DNA from: Salinisphaera sp035690525
GTDB taxonomy: Bacteria > Pseudomonadota > Gammaproteobacteria > Nevskiales > Salinisphaeraceae
Length of the DNA stretch: 58,918 nt
Assembly (NCBI RefSeq): GCF_035690525.1
Contig: NZ_DASSKM010000123.1
Span: 1-58,918 of the forward strand
Direction: 5' to 3'
How positions within the stretch are numbered: position 1 is the stretch's first letter; every line of letters starts with the position of its first letter. A model generated the notes under the pieces. The model was given only the letters and a program-made list of their open reading frames with translations, had not been told where the DNA came from and searched no databases. The translations under genes and the position numbers were made by a program. This document shows positions 16,170-25,018 of the stretch, piece after piece.

Positions 16170-16898
16170 TCAGGCCGTGCCGCCGTTCTGCTTGCGACGG
16201 AATCCAAGACCGCCGGCGACGAGCGCCAGGCCGATGGCGAACATGGCCAACGGCGACGGCTCGGGCACATCCTGCGACGACGCCTCGACGGTGACGTCGG
16301 CGTTGCGCAGCAGGCCGCTGTCGAAACTGCCGTTGTCGCCGAAGGTGGCGTTGCCCAGCGCGATCTCGGTATTCGAGAACGCGAAGCCGCTGTTACCGCT
16401 CAGGCCGAAATAGGACGCCAAATCGCTGTTGAAATCGTCCTCGCCGCTCAGCGCGGCGGTGAAACTGTCGTTGCTGGTACCAAACACGAACTGCGAGCCA
16501 CCACCGTCGAACACGCCGCTAAACAGCGTGCCATCGGCGATGGTCTCGTTACCGTTCATGACGGTGCCGCTCAGCTTGAAGTAACCGCCGCCGGCAAACG
16601 ACCAGACATTATCGTCGAGGCCCTCGGAAATATTGTCGCCGGTCGCGAAGTCGATCGAGCAAGACACACAAGTCAGCGTGCTGGCATGGCCGTCCGGCAC
16701 GGTGCCGCCGTTGAGGCTCACTTCGTCGAACGAAATGCCGCTGCCGATCAGCGCACCGCCGTTACCGTCATAGGATATGGAGCCCGTCGGCGACGCGGCG
16801 CCAGCCTGGTCGAAGTTGATCACGGATGCCGAGGCGGAAGCGCTCAGACCAAGCGCGAGGGCTGCGGCGGATACGGCGGCAAAGTTCTTGAACTGCAT
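16170..16898 (-). CDS. PEP-CTERM sorting domain protein
   Basis: A 242-residue exported protein. It has a Sec signal peptide (MQFKNFAAVSAAALALGLSA), a Gly/Ser/Asn/Asp-rich mature part with few charges, and the C-terminal tripartite signal DVPEPSPLAMFAIGLALVAG followed by GLGFRRKQ: a PEP motif, a hydrophobic helix and a basic end. In known systems exosortase (EpsH/XrtA) cleaves at this signal and sends the protein to the surface, usually along with exopolysaccharide genes. None of those genes are in the window. A strong AAGGAGA ribosome site precedes the ATG. Two cysteines (TCVSCS) near residue 78 could form a small loop. Confidence 0.88.
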   Translation of the reverse strand: MQFKNFAAVSAAALALGLSASASASVINFDQAGAASPTGSISYDGNGGALIGSGISFDEVSLNGGTVPDGHASTLTCVSCSIDFATGDNISEGLDDNVWSFAGGGYFKLSGTVMNGNETIADGTLFSGVFDGGGSQFVFGTSNDSFTAALSGEDDFNSDLASYFGLSGNSGFAFSNTEIALGNATFGDNGSFDSGLLRNADVTVEASSQDVPEPSPLAMFAIGLALVAGGLGFRRKQNGGTA

Positions 16899-17013
16899 GA
16901 AGTCTCCTTAATTATTCATTGGTTCGCTGTCACGACCGGCGCGTGAACAGCGTCCCGGCCTGTACGGCAAGAATTGTTCCGGGGCCGATTAAATATACGA
17001 AAATTATCTATAT

Positions 17014-17032
17014 GATGCTGATTATCATGTAT
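17014..17032. promoter_or_regulatory. Possible Fur-like operator in the PEP-CTERM/recC intergenic region
   Basis: GATGCTGATTATCATGTAT matches the 19-bp palindromic Fur consensus at 13 of 19 positions, with an intact TGATTATCAT core, in a very AT-rich stretch (16990-17045). It lies about 115 bp upstream of the PEP-CTERM start and about 190 bp upstream of recC. Iron regulation of the PEP-CTERM gene is a guess. Confidence 0.35.
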
Positions 17033-17217
17033 TTTTATTATAATCAGCCATTCGGGCCGGGCCGGGCCGCCAATTCCGGGTGTAAAGAATGGCGACGCCT
17101 GATCGTCCAAGGTGTTCGATCGAACCGAATTCGCGTTAAATTCCCCGACGGGTCGGTTTGCCGGGTTCGGGGTTAGCTCTGGCGGCCGGCGCCGCTCATT
17201 CGACGTTGATTCGGCGC

Positions 17218-20200
17218 ATGTTCTATCTCTATCACCACAACGATCTGTCGCGCTTGGCCGAGTTGTTCGCGGCGCGCCGGCTGGCGCGTCCGACCTCGCC
17301 GCTGGCGGTGGATACGGTGCTGGCGCCCAATGCCGGCATCGGCCGTTGGCTGCGCATCCAGCTCGCGGAAAGCGAAGGCATCGCGGCCAACATCAAGGGG
17401 CTGCTGCCCGGCGAGTTCGTTTGGGATCTGCTGCACGCGGTAATGGACGACGCCGAGGCCGGCGACCACTTCGAAGCGGATTGTCTGCCCTGGCATCTGT
17501 ATGCCGCGCTTCCCGAGATCGCGCACGAAGTGCCGGCGGTGGCGGATTATCTGGGCGCGCCGGTGGACGAGATCCGGCGCTATCAGCTCGCGCGCCGGCT
17601 CGCCGACGTGTTCGATCAATATCTGGTCTACCGCGCCGACATGTTGGCCGATTGGGAAGCCGGCCGGGTTCCGAACACCGATCCCGGCCGCTGGCAGGCG
17701 TGCATCTGGTACTGGCTGACGCGCCGCCACCGCCTGGGGGCCATGCATCGCGCCCGGGTGCTCACGAATTTCATCACGCGGCTCGGCGCCGACCACGCGC
17801 TGCAACAACGCGTAATCGACTATTGCCCGAGCGAGCTGTACTGCTTCGGGCTGGTGGCGCTGGCGCCCGATCATCTGCGCCTGCTGTATGCGCTGGCCGA
17901 GCATGTCGACGTGCATTTCCTGTTGCCGAATCCGAGCGCGGCGTACTGGGGCGATATCACCGCGGGCCGGTTGTCGCTCGACCTGCCCGGCGCGGATGCC
18001 GGCGACGACACGCCGCTGCCAGGCGAGGCGGCCGTCGAGGCCGGCCACCCGCTGCTGTCCGCGCTCGGCCGCATGGCCCGCGACACCCTGCGCGTGCTTT
18101 ATTCCGACGAGTTCGCCGGCATGATCGAACCCGAGCTCGGCGCGCTCATGGATTACGACGCGCCCGCCAGCGACAGCCTGCTGCATCGCATCCAGGCCGA
18201 TATCGTCGCGCTGGACTGCGGCCATTCGGCCCAGGGCGTGGACGATGCCGATGCCTCGTTCGACGTCCATGCCTGCCATAGCCCGCTGCGCGAAATTCAG
18301 GTCTTGCAGGATCAGTTGCTGGACCGGCTGGCGGCGGATGACAAACGCGTCGCCGCCGGCGAGATCGCCGCGGAAGAACGGCTCGCCCCGCGCGACATCA
18401 TCGTCATGCTGCCGGATGTCGCCGCTTATGCGCCGGCCATCCAGGCCGTATTCGGCGGCGCCCCGGCCGCGCGCTTCTTGCCGTTCGGCCTGGCCGATCG
18501 CGCGCGCTCGGCGGCGCACCCGATCGTGATCTGTATCTCGTCGCTGCTGGACTTGCCGCTGGCGCGCTGGACGGCCAGCGAATTGCTCGACCTGTTGGCC
18601 GTGCCGGCGGTCATGCGCCGCTTTAACGTCTCGGCCGGCGAGTTGGATGCGATCGCCGGCTGGGTCGGCGAGGCCGGCATCCGCTGGGGGCGCGACGGCG
18701 CGCATCGGGCCGAACTCGGTGCCGGCGCATTCGAACAGAACACATGGCGCTTCGGCCTGGACCGGCTGCTGCTCGGAGTGGCGCAATCCGATGACGAAAC
18801 GCGGGTCGACGGGGTCGCGCCGTGGTCCGATCTGGAAGGCGGGATCACCGCCGCGCTCGGCAAGCTCTGGCGCTTCGAGGATATGCTGGCGACGGTCGCC
18901 GGCGGCCTCGCCGAACCGGCCACGCCGGGCCAATGGCAAACCCGGCTGAACCACATGGTCGATGCGCTGATCGCCACCTCGGCCGACGCACCGGACGAAC
19001 AACGCGCGGTCCATTCCCTGCGCAGCGTGTTCGCCCGCTTCGAGACCGCCGAGCATTGTACGCGCGATAAACCCCTCACCGAGGATCGCCGGCTGTCCTG
19101 GCCGGCGGTGCGCGACAACCTGCGGACGACGCTGGAAACCGCCGCCGAGCGCCAACCATTTCTCGCCGGCGGCATCACCTTCTGCGGCATGGTGCCGCTG
19201 CGCGCGGTGCCCTTCCGCGTGGTCTGCGTGCTCGGCATGAACGACTCGGCCTTTCCGCGCCAGGACGCCGGCCGCGCCTTCAACGTGATGTTCGACGCGC
19301 CGCGGCTGGGCGATCGCAACACCCGCGACGACGACCGCCTGCTGTTCTTGCAGGCGCTGACCGCCGCCCGCGATACCTTCTATATCAGCTATATCGGGCA
19401 GGATGTGCATACCGGCGAAAAACTGCCGCCCTCGCCGATCGTCGGCGAGACGCTCGAATTCGTCCATCGCCATTATTTTCGCGACTGGGACGACAAAAAC
19501 TTCGAGCGCCGGCTGATCCACCGCCAGCCCATGCAGCCGTTCTCGCTGCGCTATTTCTCGCGCCACGAGCCCGACCCGCGCGTGTTCACCTTCGCCGGCG
19601 ACTGGCGCGACGCCACGCGGGCGGCCGTCGGCGTGCGCGAGGCGCGCTCGCCGCTGCTGGACGGTGGCGCCGCGCCCGAAGTCGAGCCGGTCGAAGCCGT
19701 GGATCTCGATACCTTGAAGCGCTTTTTCGACCACCCGCCGCGCGCTTTCTTTCGCGAGCGGGTCAAGCTCGATCTGGAGATCGAGGACAACCGCGTGGAC
19801 GACGCCGAGCCGATCGCCCTCGACCCGCTCGCCGCGTCGGCTTTACGCCAGCGACTGTTCGACAGCGCCGACAAGGCCGGCCTGACCGCAATCGAGCCCG
19901 CTCCCAGCGCGCTCGAACGCGCCCGCGGCACGCTGCCGCCGCCGCCGTTGACCGATTCCAGCTACGCCGATGAGGCCGCCGCGGTCAACGAGCTGCTGCC
20001 GATCTGGCAGGCGTGGAAAGTCGAGGGCGCGCCGGAGACCCTGGATATCCAGCTCGATCTGCCGATCGACGACACGAGCAACGTGCGCGTCACCGGCCGT
20101 GTCCATCAGTGCTGGCCGGGCGCGCTGCGCCGGCTGCGCACCGGCAAACTCAAGACAAAGTTTCGCCTGCGCTACTGGATCGAGTACCTGGCGGCCGTCG

Positions 20201-20622
20201 CCTCCGGCCACGAACTGGAATTACAGATAGCCGGCTTCGCGCCCAAGCAAAAAGACAACGCATTCATCGAATACGCCGGCCGCGTGGACGCCGATACCGC
20301 ACGCGCCGAACTCGCCCATCTCGTGCGACTCTATATCGTCGGCCAGACGCAGCCGCTGGCGTATCATCCCGACCTGGACGACAGCTACGACCCGGACCAG
20401 AACAAGGCCTTCGACAACTTGAGCTTTCGCTTCAAGCCCGCGGCCTACTTTCCGCACCACCTAACGCGCGACCCCTACTTCGCGATGCTGCTGGGCGACC
20501 CGGAGGCGCCGCTCGGCGGGTCCGAGGACGCCAGCCCGTTCATCGCGGCGATCGAGGCCGTCAGCGGGCCGATGAACAGCGTCGTTCGGCCTGTCGCCGA
20601 CGCTGCGAAGGCCTCGGCATGA
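17218..20622 (+). CDS. recC: Exodeoxyribonuclease V gamma subunit RecC
   Basis: An 1134-residue subunit of RecBCD (E. coli RecC is 1122). MFYLYHHNDLSRLAELFA at the start and ANIKGLLPGEFVWDLLH near residue 60 are RecC/AddB-type signatures, as are DIIVMLPDVAAYAPAI near 400 and RVVCVLGMNDSAFPRQDAGR near 665. RecC is an inactivated helicase-like protein that splits the duplex ends and scans for Chi. An ATG/CTG extension of 20 codons upstream is open, but MFYLYH matches the family start. The stop overlaps the recB start by four bases. The complex acts in the cytoplasm on double-strand ends. Confidence 0.95.
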   Translation: MFYLYHHNDLSRLAELFAARRLARPTSPLAVDTVLAPNAGIGRWLRIQLAESEGIAANIKGLLPGEFVWDLLHAVMDDAEAGDHFEADCLPWHLYAALPEIAHEVPAVADYLGAPVDEIRRYQLARRLADVFDQYLVYRADMLADWEAGRVPNTDPGRWQACIWYWLTRRHRLGAMHRARVLTNFITRLGADHALQQRVIDYCPSELYCFGLVALAPDHLRLLYALAEHVDVHFLLPNPSAAYWGDITAGRLSLDLPGADAGDDTPLPGEAAVEAGHPLLSALGRMARDTLRVLYSDEFAGMIEPELGALMDYDAPASDSLLHRIQADIVALDCGHSAQGVDDADASFDVHACHSPLREIQVLQDQLLDRLAADDKRVAAGEIAAEERLAPRDIIVMLPDVAAYAPAIQAVFGGAPAARFLPFGLADRARSAAHPIVICISSLLDLPLARWTASELLDLLAVPAVMRRFNVSAGELDAIAGWVGEAGIRWGRDGAHRAELGAGAFEQNTWRFGLDRLLLGVAQSDDETRVDGVAPWSDLEGGITAALGKLWRFEDMLATVAGGLAEPATPGQWQTRLNHMVDALIATSADAPDEQRAVHSLRSVFARFETAEHCTRDKPLTEDRRLSWPAVRDNLRTTLETAAERQPFLAGGITFCGMVPLRAVPFRVVCVLGMNDSAFPRQDAGRAFNVMFDAPRLGDRNTRDDDRLLFLQALTAARDTFYISYIGQDVHTGEKLPPSPIVGETLEFVHRHYFRDWDDKNFERRLIHRQPMQPFSLRYFSRHEPDPRVFTFAGDWRDATRAAVGVREARSPLLDGGAAPEVEPVEAVDLDTLKRFFDHPPRAFFRERVKLDLEIEDNRVDDAEPIALDPLAASALRQRLFDSADKAGLTAIEPAPSALERARGTLPPPPLTDSSYADEAAAVNELLPIWQAWKVEGAPETLDIQLDLPIDDTSNVRVTGRVHQCWPGALRRLRTGKLKTKFRLRYWIEYLAAVASGHELELQIAGFAPKQKDNAFIEYAGRVDADTARAELAHLVRLYIVGQTQPLAYHPDLDDSYDPDQNKAFDNLSFRFKPAAYFPHHLTRDPYFAMLLGDPEAPLGGSEDASPFIAAIEAVSGPMNSVVRPVADAAKASA

Positions 20623-23600
20623 GCGATAGCCGGCCCTTCGACGCCGCCACCCTGCCGTTGCACGGCCTGCGCCTGATCGAGGCCAGTGCCGGCACCGGCA
20701 AGACCTTCAGCCTGGCCGGGCTCTACCTACGCCTGATCGTCGAGCAGCGCGCCAGCGTGCGCGACATTCTGGTCATGACGTTCACGCGCGCGGCCACCCA
20801 GGAACTGCGCGAGCGCATCCGCGCGCGGCTGGCCGACGCCGCGCGTATCGCCTATGCGCCGGAACACGCCGACCCGAACAACGCCGAGCATGCGTTCACG
20901 CAGCAGATCCTGGCCAACCGCGACGAAGAGCGCGCCGCGCTCGCCCGCCGCCTGGTCGACGCCGCCGCCCGCGTGGACGAGGCCACCATCGTCACCATCC
21001 ACGGCTTCGCCCAGCGCGCCGCCACCGAGAACGCCTTCGAGTCCGCGCTGGCCTTCGACCGCGGCGAAGCGATCGACGACCCCAGCATCTACCGCGAAGC
21101 CGCTATCGACTACTGGCGCGAGCACGTCTTCGGCGCCGACGCGCAAGCCGGCGACGTACTGGCCCTCTGGCCCACGCCGGACGCGCTCTATCAGACCCTC
21201 GCGCCCGTGCTGGCCCGGCCGCACGTGCAGCTTGCCGGCATCGACCGCAAGCGCTTGGCCGAACTGCAGACCGGGCTGGCGAAGGCCTGGCCCGGCACCG
21301 CCGAGCCGCTGGCCCAGGCGCTCATCGAGGCCGTCGAGGCGGACGCGCTGCATAAAAGCCGCGACCTGTACAAGGCTCTGGCCCCTGAAGACGACATCGG
21401 CGCGCTCGTCGCCGATCTGGACGCGCGTATCGGCGCCGCCATCGAAACCCACGCCGTGCCGGCGCTGCCCGGCTGGCTCGCCGCGCTGGCCGACCCGGCA
21501 TCGCAGTTCAAGAAATCGCCCAAACATTGTCAGGCCTACGCTGAACCGTTGGCCGATCTGGCCGTTCTACCCGTGCTCGTCGAACTCCAACCGCTCGCTC
21601 GGCTGACGGCCATCGAGCAGGCGGCCGCCGCCGTGCGCGAGCGCGCCGCCAAACGCAAGATCGAGCGCCGGCAATACAGCTACGACGACCTCATCGTCGC
21701 CCTGTACGACGCGCTCGCGGCCGGGCGCACCGGCGATGCGCTGGCCGACGCCCTGCACGCCCGCTGGCCGTTCGCGCTGGTCGACGAGTTTCAGGACACG
21801 GACCCGCTCCAGTACGCGAGCCTGTCGCGGATCTACCTGCCTTTGGAAGACAACGGCTCACGGCCGCGCGAGCACGGCGCCCTGCTGCTCATCGGCGACC
21901 CGAAACAGGCGATCTACGGCTTTCGTGGCGGCGACATCTACGCCTATCTCGCCGCCGCCCAGGCCGCGCGCGACGCGCGCTATACGCTGACGACCAACTT
22001 CCGCTCGACGCAACCCCTACTCGAAGCCATCGAGGCACTCTATGCGTTCCCGGGCGACGAGCCCTTCGTGGTGCCGGAAATCGATTTCCCGCGCGTCGCC
22101 GCCGGCCGCGGCGCAGGCGACCGCCGCCTGGTCGCGGCCGGCGGCGACGAACACGCCGCGCTGACCTTCTGGCAACTCCGGGGCGGCGAGGAGACGCTCA
22201 AGAACGGCAAGCTCAAGAACCCGTCCAAGGCCGACGACAACGCCCGCCTGATCGCCGAAACCATCGCCGCCATCGCCCGCCTGCTGGACGGCGACTCCGC
22301 CCGCTGGCAATACGGCGACGGCCACAGCGAATCCGTCGCGCCGCGCGACATCGCCGTGCTGGTGAACAACCACCGAGAGGCCGCCACGCTACAGGCCGCG
22401 CTCGCCGCCCACGGCATCATGGCGGTCTGCCAGCATCGCGATTCGGTCTTCGCCAGCGAGGAAGCCGGCGATCTTCGGCTCATCCTGCGCGCCATGGCCC
22501 AGCCGGACGATGCCGCCGCCGTGCGCGCCGCCCAGCCGACCGCGCTCATCGGCAAACGTCTGGCCGATCTCGTGGCCCTGGCCGACGACGACCACGCCAT
22601 GCAGGAAGCCATCGAACACTTCCACGCGCTGCACGAAGCCTGGGCCAGGCGCGGCGTGCTCAGCGCGCTGGAAGACCTGTTCGTGGCCGCCGCACCCGGC
22701 CTGCTCGCACTCACCGACGGCGAGCGGCGCATGAGCAATTATCTGCAGCTCGGCGAACTGCTGGCGGGCGCCGAGGCCGAATGCTTCGGCATGGCCAGCG
22801 TCGCGCGCTGGCTGGACGATCACATCGCCGCCGCCGAAGACGGTTCGCTCGCCGGCCCCGAAGACGAAAGCCAGCTCCGGCTGGAGTCCGATGCCGATCT
22901 CGTGCGCATCAGCACCGTGCACGCCGCCAAGGGCCTGCAATACCCCATCGTCTTCCTGCCCTTCGCGCCCTGGCTCGGCACCTGGAGCGACAAGAATCGC
23001 CCCGACAAGCCGCCGCTGATCTTCCATCCGCAGACGGGTAACGACGACAACCGGGCCCTGATCGATCTGGTCGGCGACGACAAGGCCAACGGCGCCCAGG
23101 CGGTGGTTGAAGCCCGCTCGGAAGCCCTGCGCCTGCTCTACGTCGCGCTCACCCGCGCCGAGCAGGCGCTCGTCGTCGGCTGGCGCGAACCCGACGACTA
23201 CGGCCCGAACGGTGCGCTGGCCGACCTGCTCTATCGCGACGGCGCGGGCAACCGCGACGCGCTCGAGATGCTCACCCAAGCCCAGCCAAGCGCCATCACC
23301 GTCCAGCCCGTCGACATCACGCGGCCGCCGCCGGTTGTCGCCCCGGCCGCTCCGATGGACCCGGAACAACTCATCGAGGCCCGCGCCGACCTGCCGGCCG
23401 CCCGCCCACGCTGGTCGACCTATAGCTTCTCGCGCCTGGCCCATGCGCCGGCCGATACGGCCCCGGCCGAACTACCCGAACCGGGCGCCGCGGACGAACT
23501 GGCCGGCGCGCCCGCCGAAGCGCTCGAAGCCGAGCCCGACGGCGAGCTGGCGCGGCTGGACAAACGCCTATCCGGCGTGCGCTTTGGCTCCGCCGTGCAC

Positions 23601-24317
23601 GACATCCTCGAAAATCGGGTCGGCAACGCGAACGTCTCGCCCTGGCCGACGCCGGGCGAGCCGCCGGCCGGGGAACACCGAGACCTCGTCACCCGCACGC
23701 TGCGCAAGCACGGCCTGATCGACGCATCCGATACCGACCCGCGCATCGACGACACCGCCAATCTCGTCGCCCGCACGCTGCACACGCCGCTACCGGGCAT
23801 CGGCCCGCTCATCGCGCTCGACGGCCGCCGCACGCTCGCCGAAATGGAATTCATGCTGCGCCTGCGCGGCAACCGCCTCGGCACGCTGGTCGATACGCTC
23901 CGCGAAGCCGGCTATCTGCCCGCCGCCCTCGGCGGCCATCCGGGCCAGACGCTCTACGGCCTCATGCAGGGCTTCATCGATCTGGTCGTGGAAGTCGACG
24001 GCCGCTACTACATCCTCGACTACAAGACCAATCGCCTCGGCGACACGTCCGCCGCCTATCAGGCCGAGTCGCTACGACGCGCCATCGGCCGGGCCCATTA
24101 CGACCTGCAGTATCTGATCTACACCGTGGCCCTGCATCGTCATCTGCGGCGCTGTCTGCCCGATTACGATCCGGCCACGCACCTCGGCGGCGTGCAGTAT
24201 TTGTTCGTGCGGGCGATGAACGGCGAAACCGAGACCGGTGTGTATGCCGATAAGCCGCCGATCGAATTGATCGAAACGTTGGATGCGCTGTTCGACGCGC
24301 CTGTCGAAACAGCGTGA
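20619..24317 (+). CDS. recB: Exodeoxyribonuclease V beta subunit RecB
   Basis: A 1232-residue UvrD-type 3'-5' helicase plus nuclease. Walker A is EASAGTGKT (A22-T29); motif II is LVDEFQDTDP near residue 388; VHAAKGLQYPIVFLPF near 768 is helicase motif V-like; the C-terminal nuclease domain has ILDYKTN with D1134 and K1136, matching the DYK active site of E. coli RecB. Length is somewhat above the 1180 of E. coli. It starts at an ATG overlapping the recC stop (ATGA). Unlike the usual recB-recD arrangement, two small genes separate it from recD. Confidence 0.96.
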   Translation: MSDSRPFDAATLPLHGLRLIEASAGTGKTFSLAGLYLRLIVEQRASVRDILVMTFTRAATQELRERIRARLADAARIAYAPEHADPNNAEHAFTQQILANRDEERAALARRLVDAAARVDEATIVTIHGFAQRAATENAFESALAFDRGEAIDDPSIYREAAIDYWREHVFGADAQAGDVLALWPTPDALYQTLAPVLARPHVQLAGIDRKRLAELQTGLAKAWPGTAEPLAQALIEAVEADALHKSRDLYKALAPEDDIGALVADLDARIGAAIETHAVPALPGWLAALADPASQFKKSPKHCQAYAEPLADLAVLPVLVELQPLARLTAIEQAAAAVRERAAKRKIERRQYSYDDLIVALYDALAAGRTGDALADALHARWPFALVDEFQDTDPLQYASLSRIYLPLEDNGSRPREHGALLLIGDPKQAIYGFRGGDIYAYLAAAQAARDARYTLTTNFRSTQPLLEAIEALYAFPGDEPFVVPEIDFPRVAAGRGAGDRRLVAAGGDEHAALTFWQLRGGEETLKNGKLKNPSKADDNARLIAETIAAIARLLDGDSARWQYGDGHSESVAPRDIAVLVNNHREAATLQAALAAHGIMAVCQHRDSVFASEEAGDLRLILRAMAQPDDAAAVRAAQPTALIGKRLADLVALADDDHAMQEAIEHFHALHEAWARRGVLSALEDLFVAAAPGLLALTDGERRMSNYLQLGELLAGAEAECFGMASVARWLDDHIAAAEDGSLAGPEDESQLRLESDADLVRISTVHAAKGLQYPIVFLPFAPWLGTWSDKNRPDKPPLIFHPQTGNDDNRALIDLVGDDKANGAQAVVEARSEALRLLYVALTRAEQALVVGWREPDDYGPNGALADLLYRDGAGNRDALEMLTQAQPSAITVQPVDITRPPPVVAPAAPMDPEQLIEARADLPAARPRWSTYSFSRLAHAPADTAPAELPEPGAADELAGAPAEALEAEPDGELARLDKRLSGVRFGSAVHDILENRVGNANVSPWPTPGEPPAGEHRDLVTRTLRKHGLIDASDTDPRIDDTANLVARTLHTPLPGIGPLIALDGRRTLAEMEFMLRLRGNRLGTLVDTLREAGYLPAALGGHPGQTLYGLMQGFIDLVVEVDGRYYILDYKTNRLGDTSAAYQAESLRRAIGRAHYDLQYLIYTVALHRHLRRCLPDYDPATHLGGVQYLFVRAMNGETETGVYADKPPIELIETLDALFDAPVETA

Positions 24318-24360
24318 ATGCTTTGATACAGGTGTTGTTACACGACGCCATTACTTATAC

Positions 24361-24648
24361 TTGAAGATAAGCTTTAGCGAGAGTCTCGGGTGCCAGGTCA
24401 GCCGTTTCTACGGCATCATTATCGCGCTGTACTACAACGATCATGCGCCTCCGCATTTTCATGCCAAGTACGCCGGCGACGAAGCGACGATTGCCATTGA
24501 AAATGGCGACTTACTCGACGGCAGTCTCAGCAGAAGAGCTCTTCGACTCGTCGAAGAATGGAGAGGTTTGCATCAAAGCGAATTACGAGAGGACTGGCGC
24601 TTGGCTCGAACCAGGCACCCGCTCAACAGCATCGAACCCCTGGAGTGA
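24361..24648 (+). CDS. DUF4160 domain protein
   Basis: A 95-residue protein if started at the TTG at 24361. The core VSRFYGIIIALYYNDHAPPH followed by FHAKYAGDEATIAIENG is the signature of DUF4160 (PF13711), and DGSLSRRALRLVEEW with the C-terminal LREDW block completes it. The family is of unknown function and is usually paired with DUF2442, an arrangement often regarded as toxin-antitoxin-like. Typical members begin MPxISRFYG; here GTGCCAG lies at the equivalent place but out of frame by one base, so the native start may have been shifted by an indel, or translation starts at TTG 24361 or at an ATG overlapping recB (24283). The exact start is unsure, the domain is not. Confidence 0.8.
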   Translation: MKISFSESLGCQVSRFYGIIIALYYNDHAPPHFHAKYAGDEATIAIENGDLLDGSLSRRALRLVEEWRGLHQSELREDWRLARTRHPLNSIEPLE

Positions 24649-24653
24649 TAGCG

Positions 24654-24917
24654 ATGATTCCCAAAGTCAAAGAAGCGAGATACATCCAGGAATACAAACT
24701 GTGGTTGAGGTTCAGTGACGGCAAATCGGGGGTCATCGATCTTTCCCGGGAACTGTGGGGCCCGATGTTTGAACCGCTCAAGGATTCGAGCATATTTCGA
24801 CAAGTGGAGGTTCATCCAGAGTTGGAAACGCTCAGCTGGCCGAATGGTGCCGATTTCGCCCCGGAATTTCTGTACAAACAAGTTGTAGCCGAACAGATCG
24901 CTGCGGAACGACAGTAG
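24654..24917 (+). CDS. DUF2442 domain protein
   Basis: An 87-residue protein beginning MIPKVKEARYIQEYKLWLRF, with SDGKSGVIDLSRELWGPMFEPL, FRQVEVHPELETLSWPNGAD and FAPEFLYKQV. This is a full DUF2442 (PF10387) domain, a small beta-rich fold of unknown function. The frame is open upstream, but the ATG at 24654 has GGAG about nine bases before it and gives the family start. It follows the DUF4160 gene by 5 bp, so the two are co-translated. The LSWPNGADFAPEFLY block is the most conserved part of the family. The next gene, recD, starts about 100 bp further on. Confidence 0.88.
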   Translation: MIPKVKEARYIQEYKLWLRFSDGKSGVIDLSRELWGPMFEPLKDSSIFRQVEVHPELETLSWPNGADFAPEFLYKQVVAEQIAAERQ

Positions 24918-25018
24918 ACCATATCAGCCTGGGAGTAGATTATCGTTCGGCCTTTAGAAACTCATCCGCTCATTTCGTACTCGCCGCATCTCGCGAACAA
25001 TAGCCGCGAGTGTCTTGC

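Noticed and set aside
16990..17045. AT-rich patch as a possible replication or attachment site
   Set aside because: No repeated DnaA boxes, no integrase gene and no duplicated tRNA end nearby; a promoter region explains it.
17173..19734. 853-codon open frame on the minus strand
   Set aside because: It is entirely antisense to recC. In high-G+C genes the antisense frame with matching third positions often lacks stops, and its product (rich in Arg, Gly, Gln, Ala) has no family similarity.
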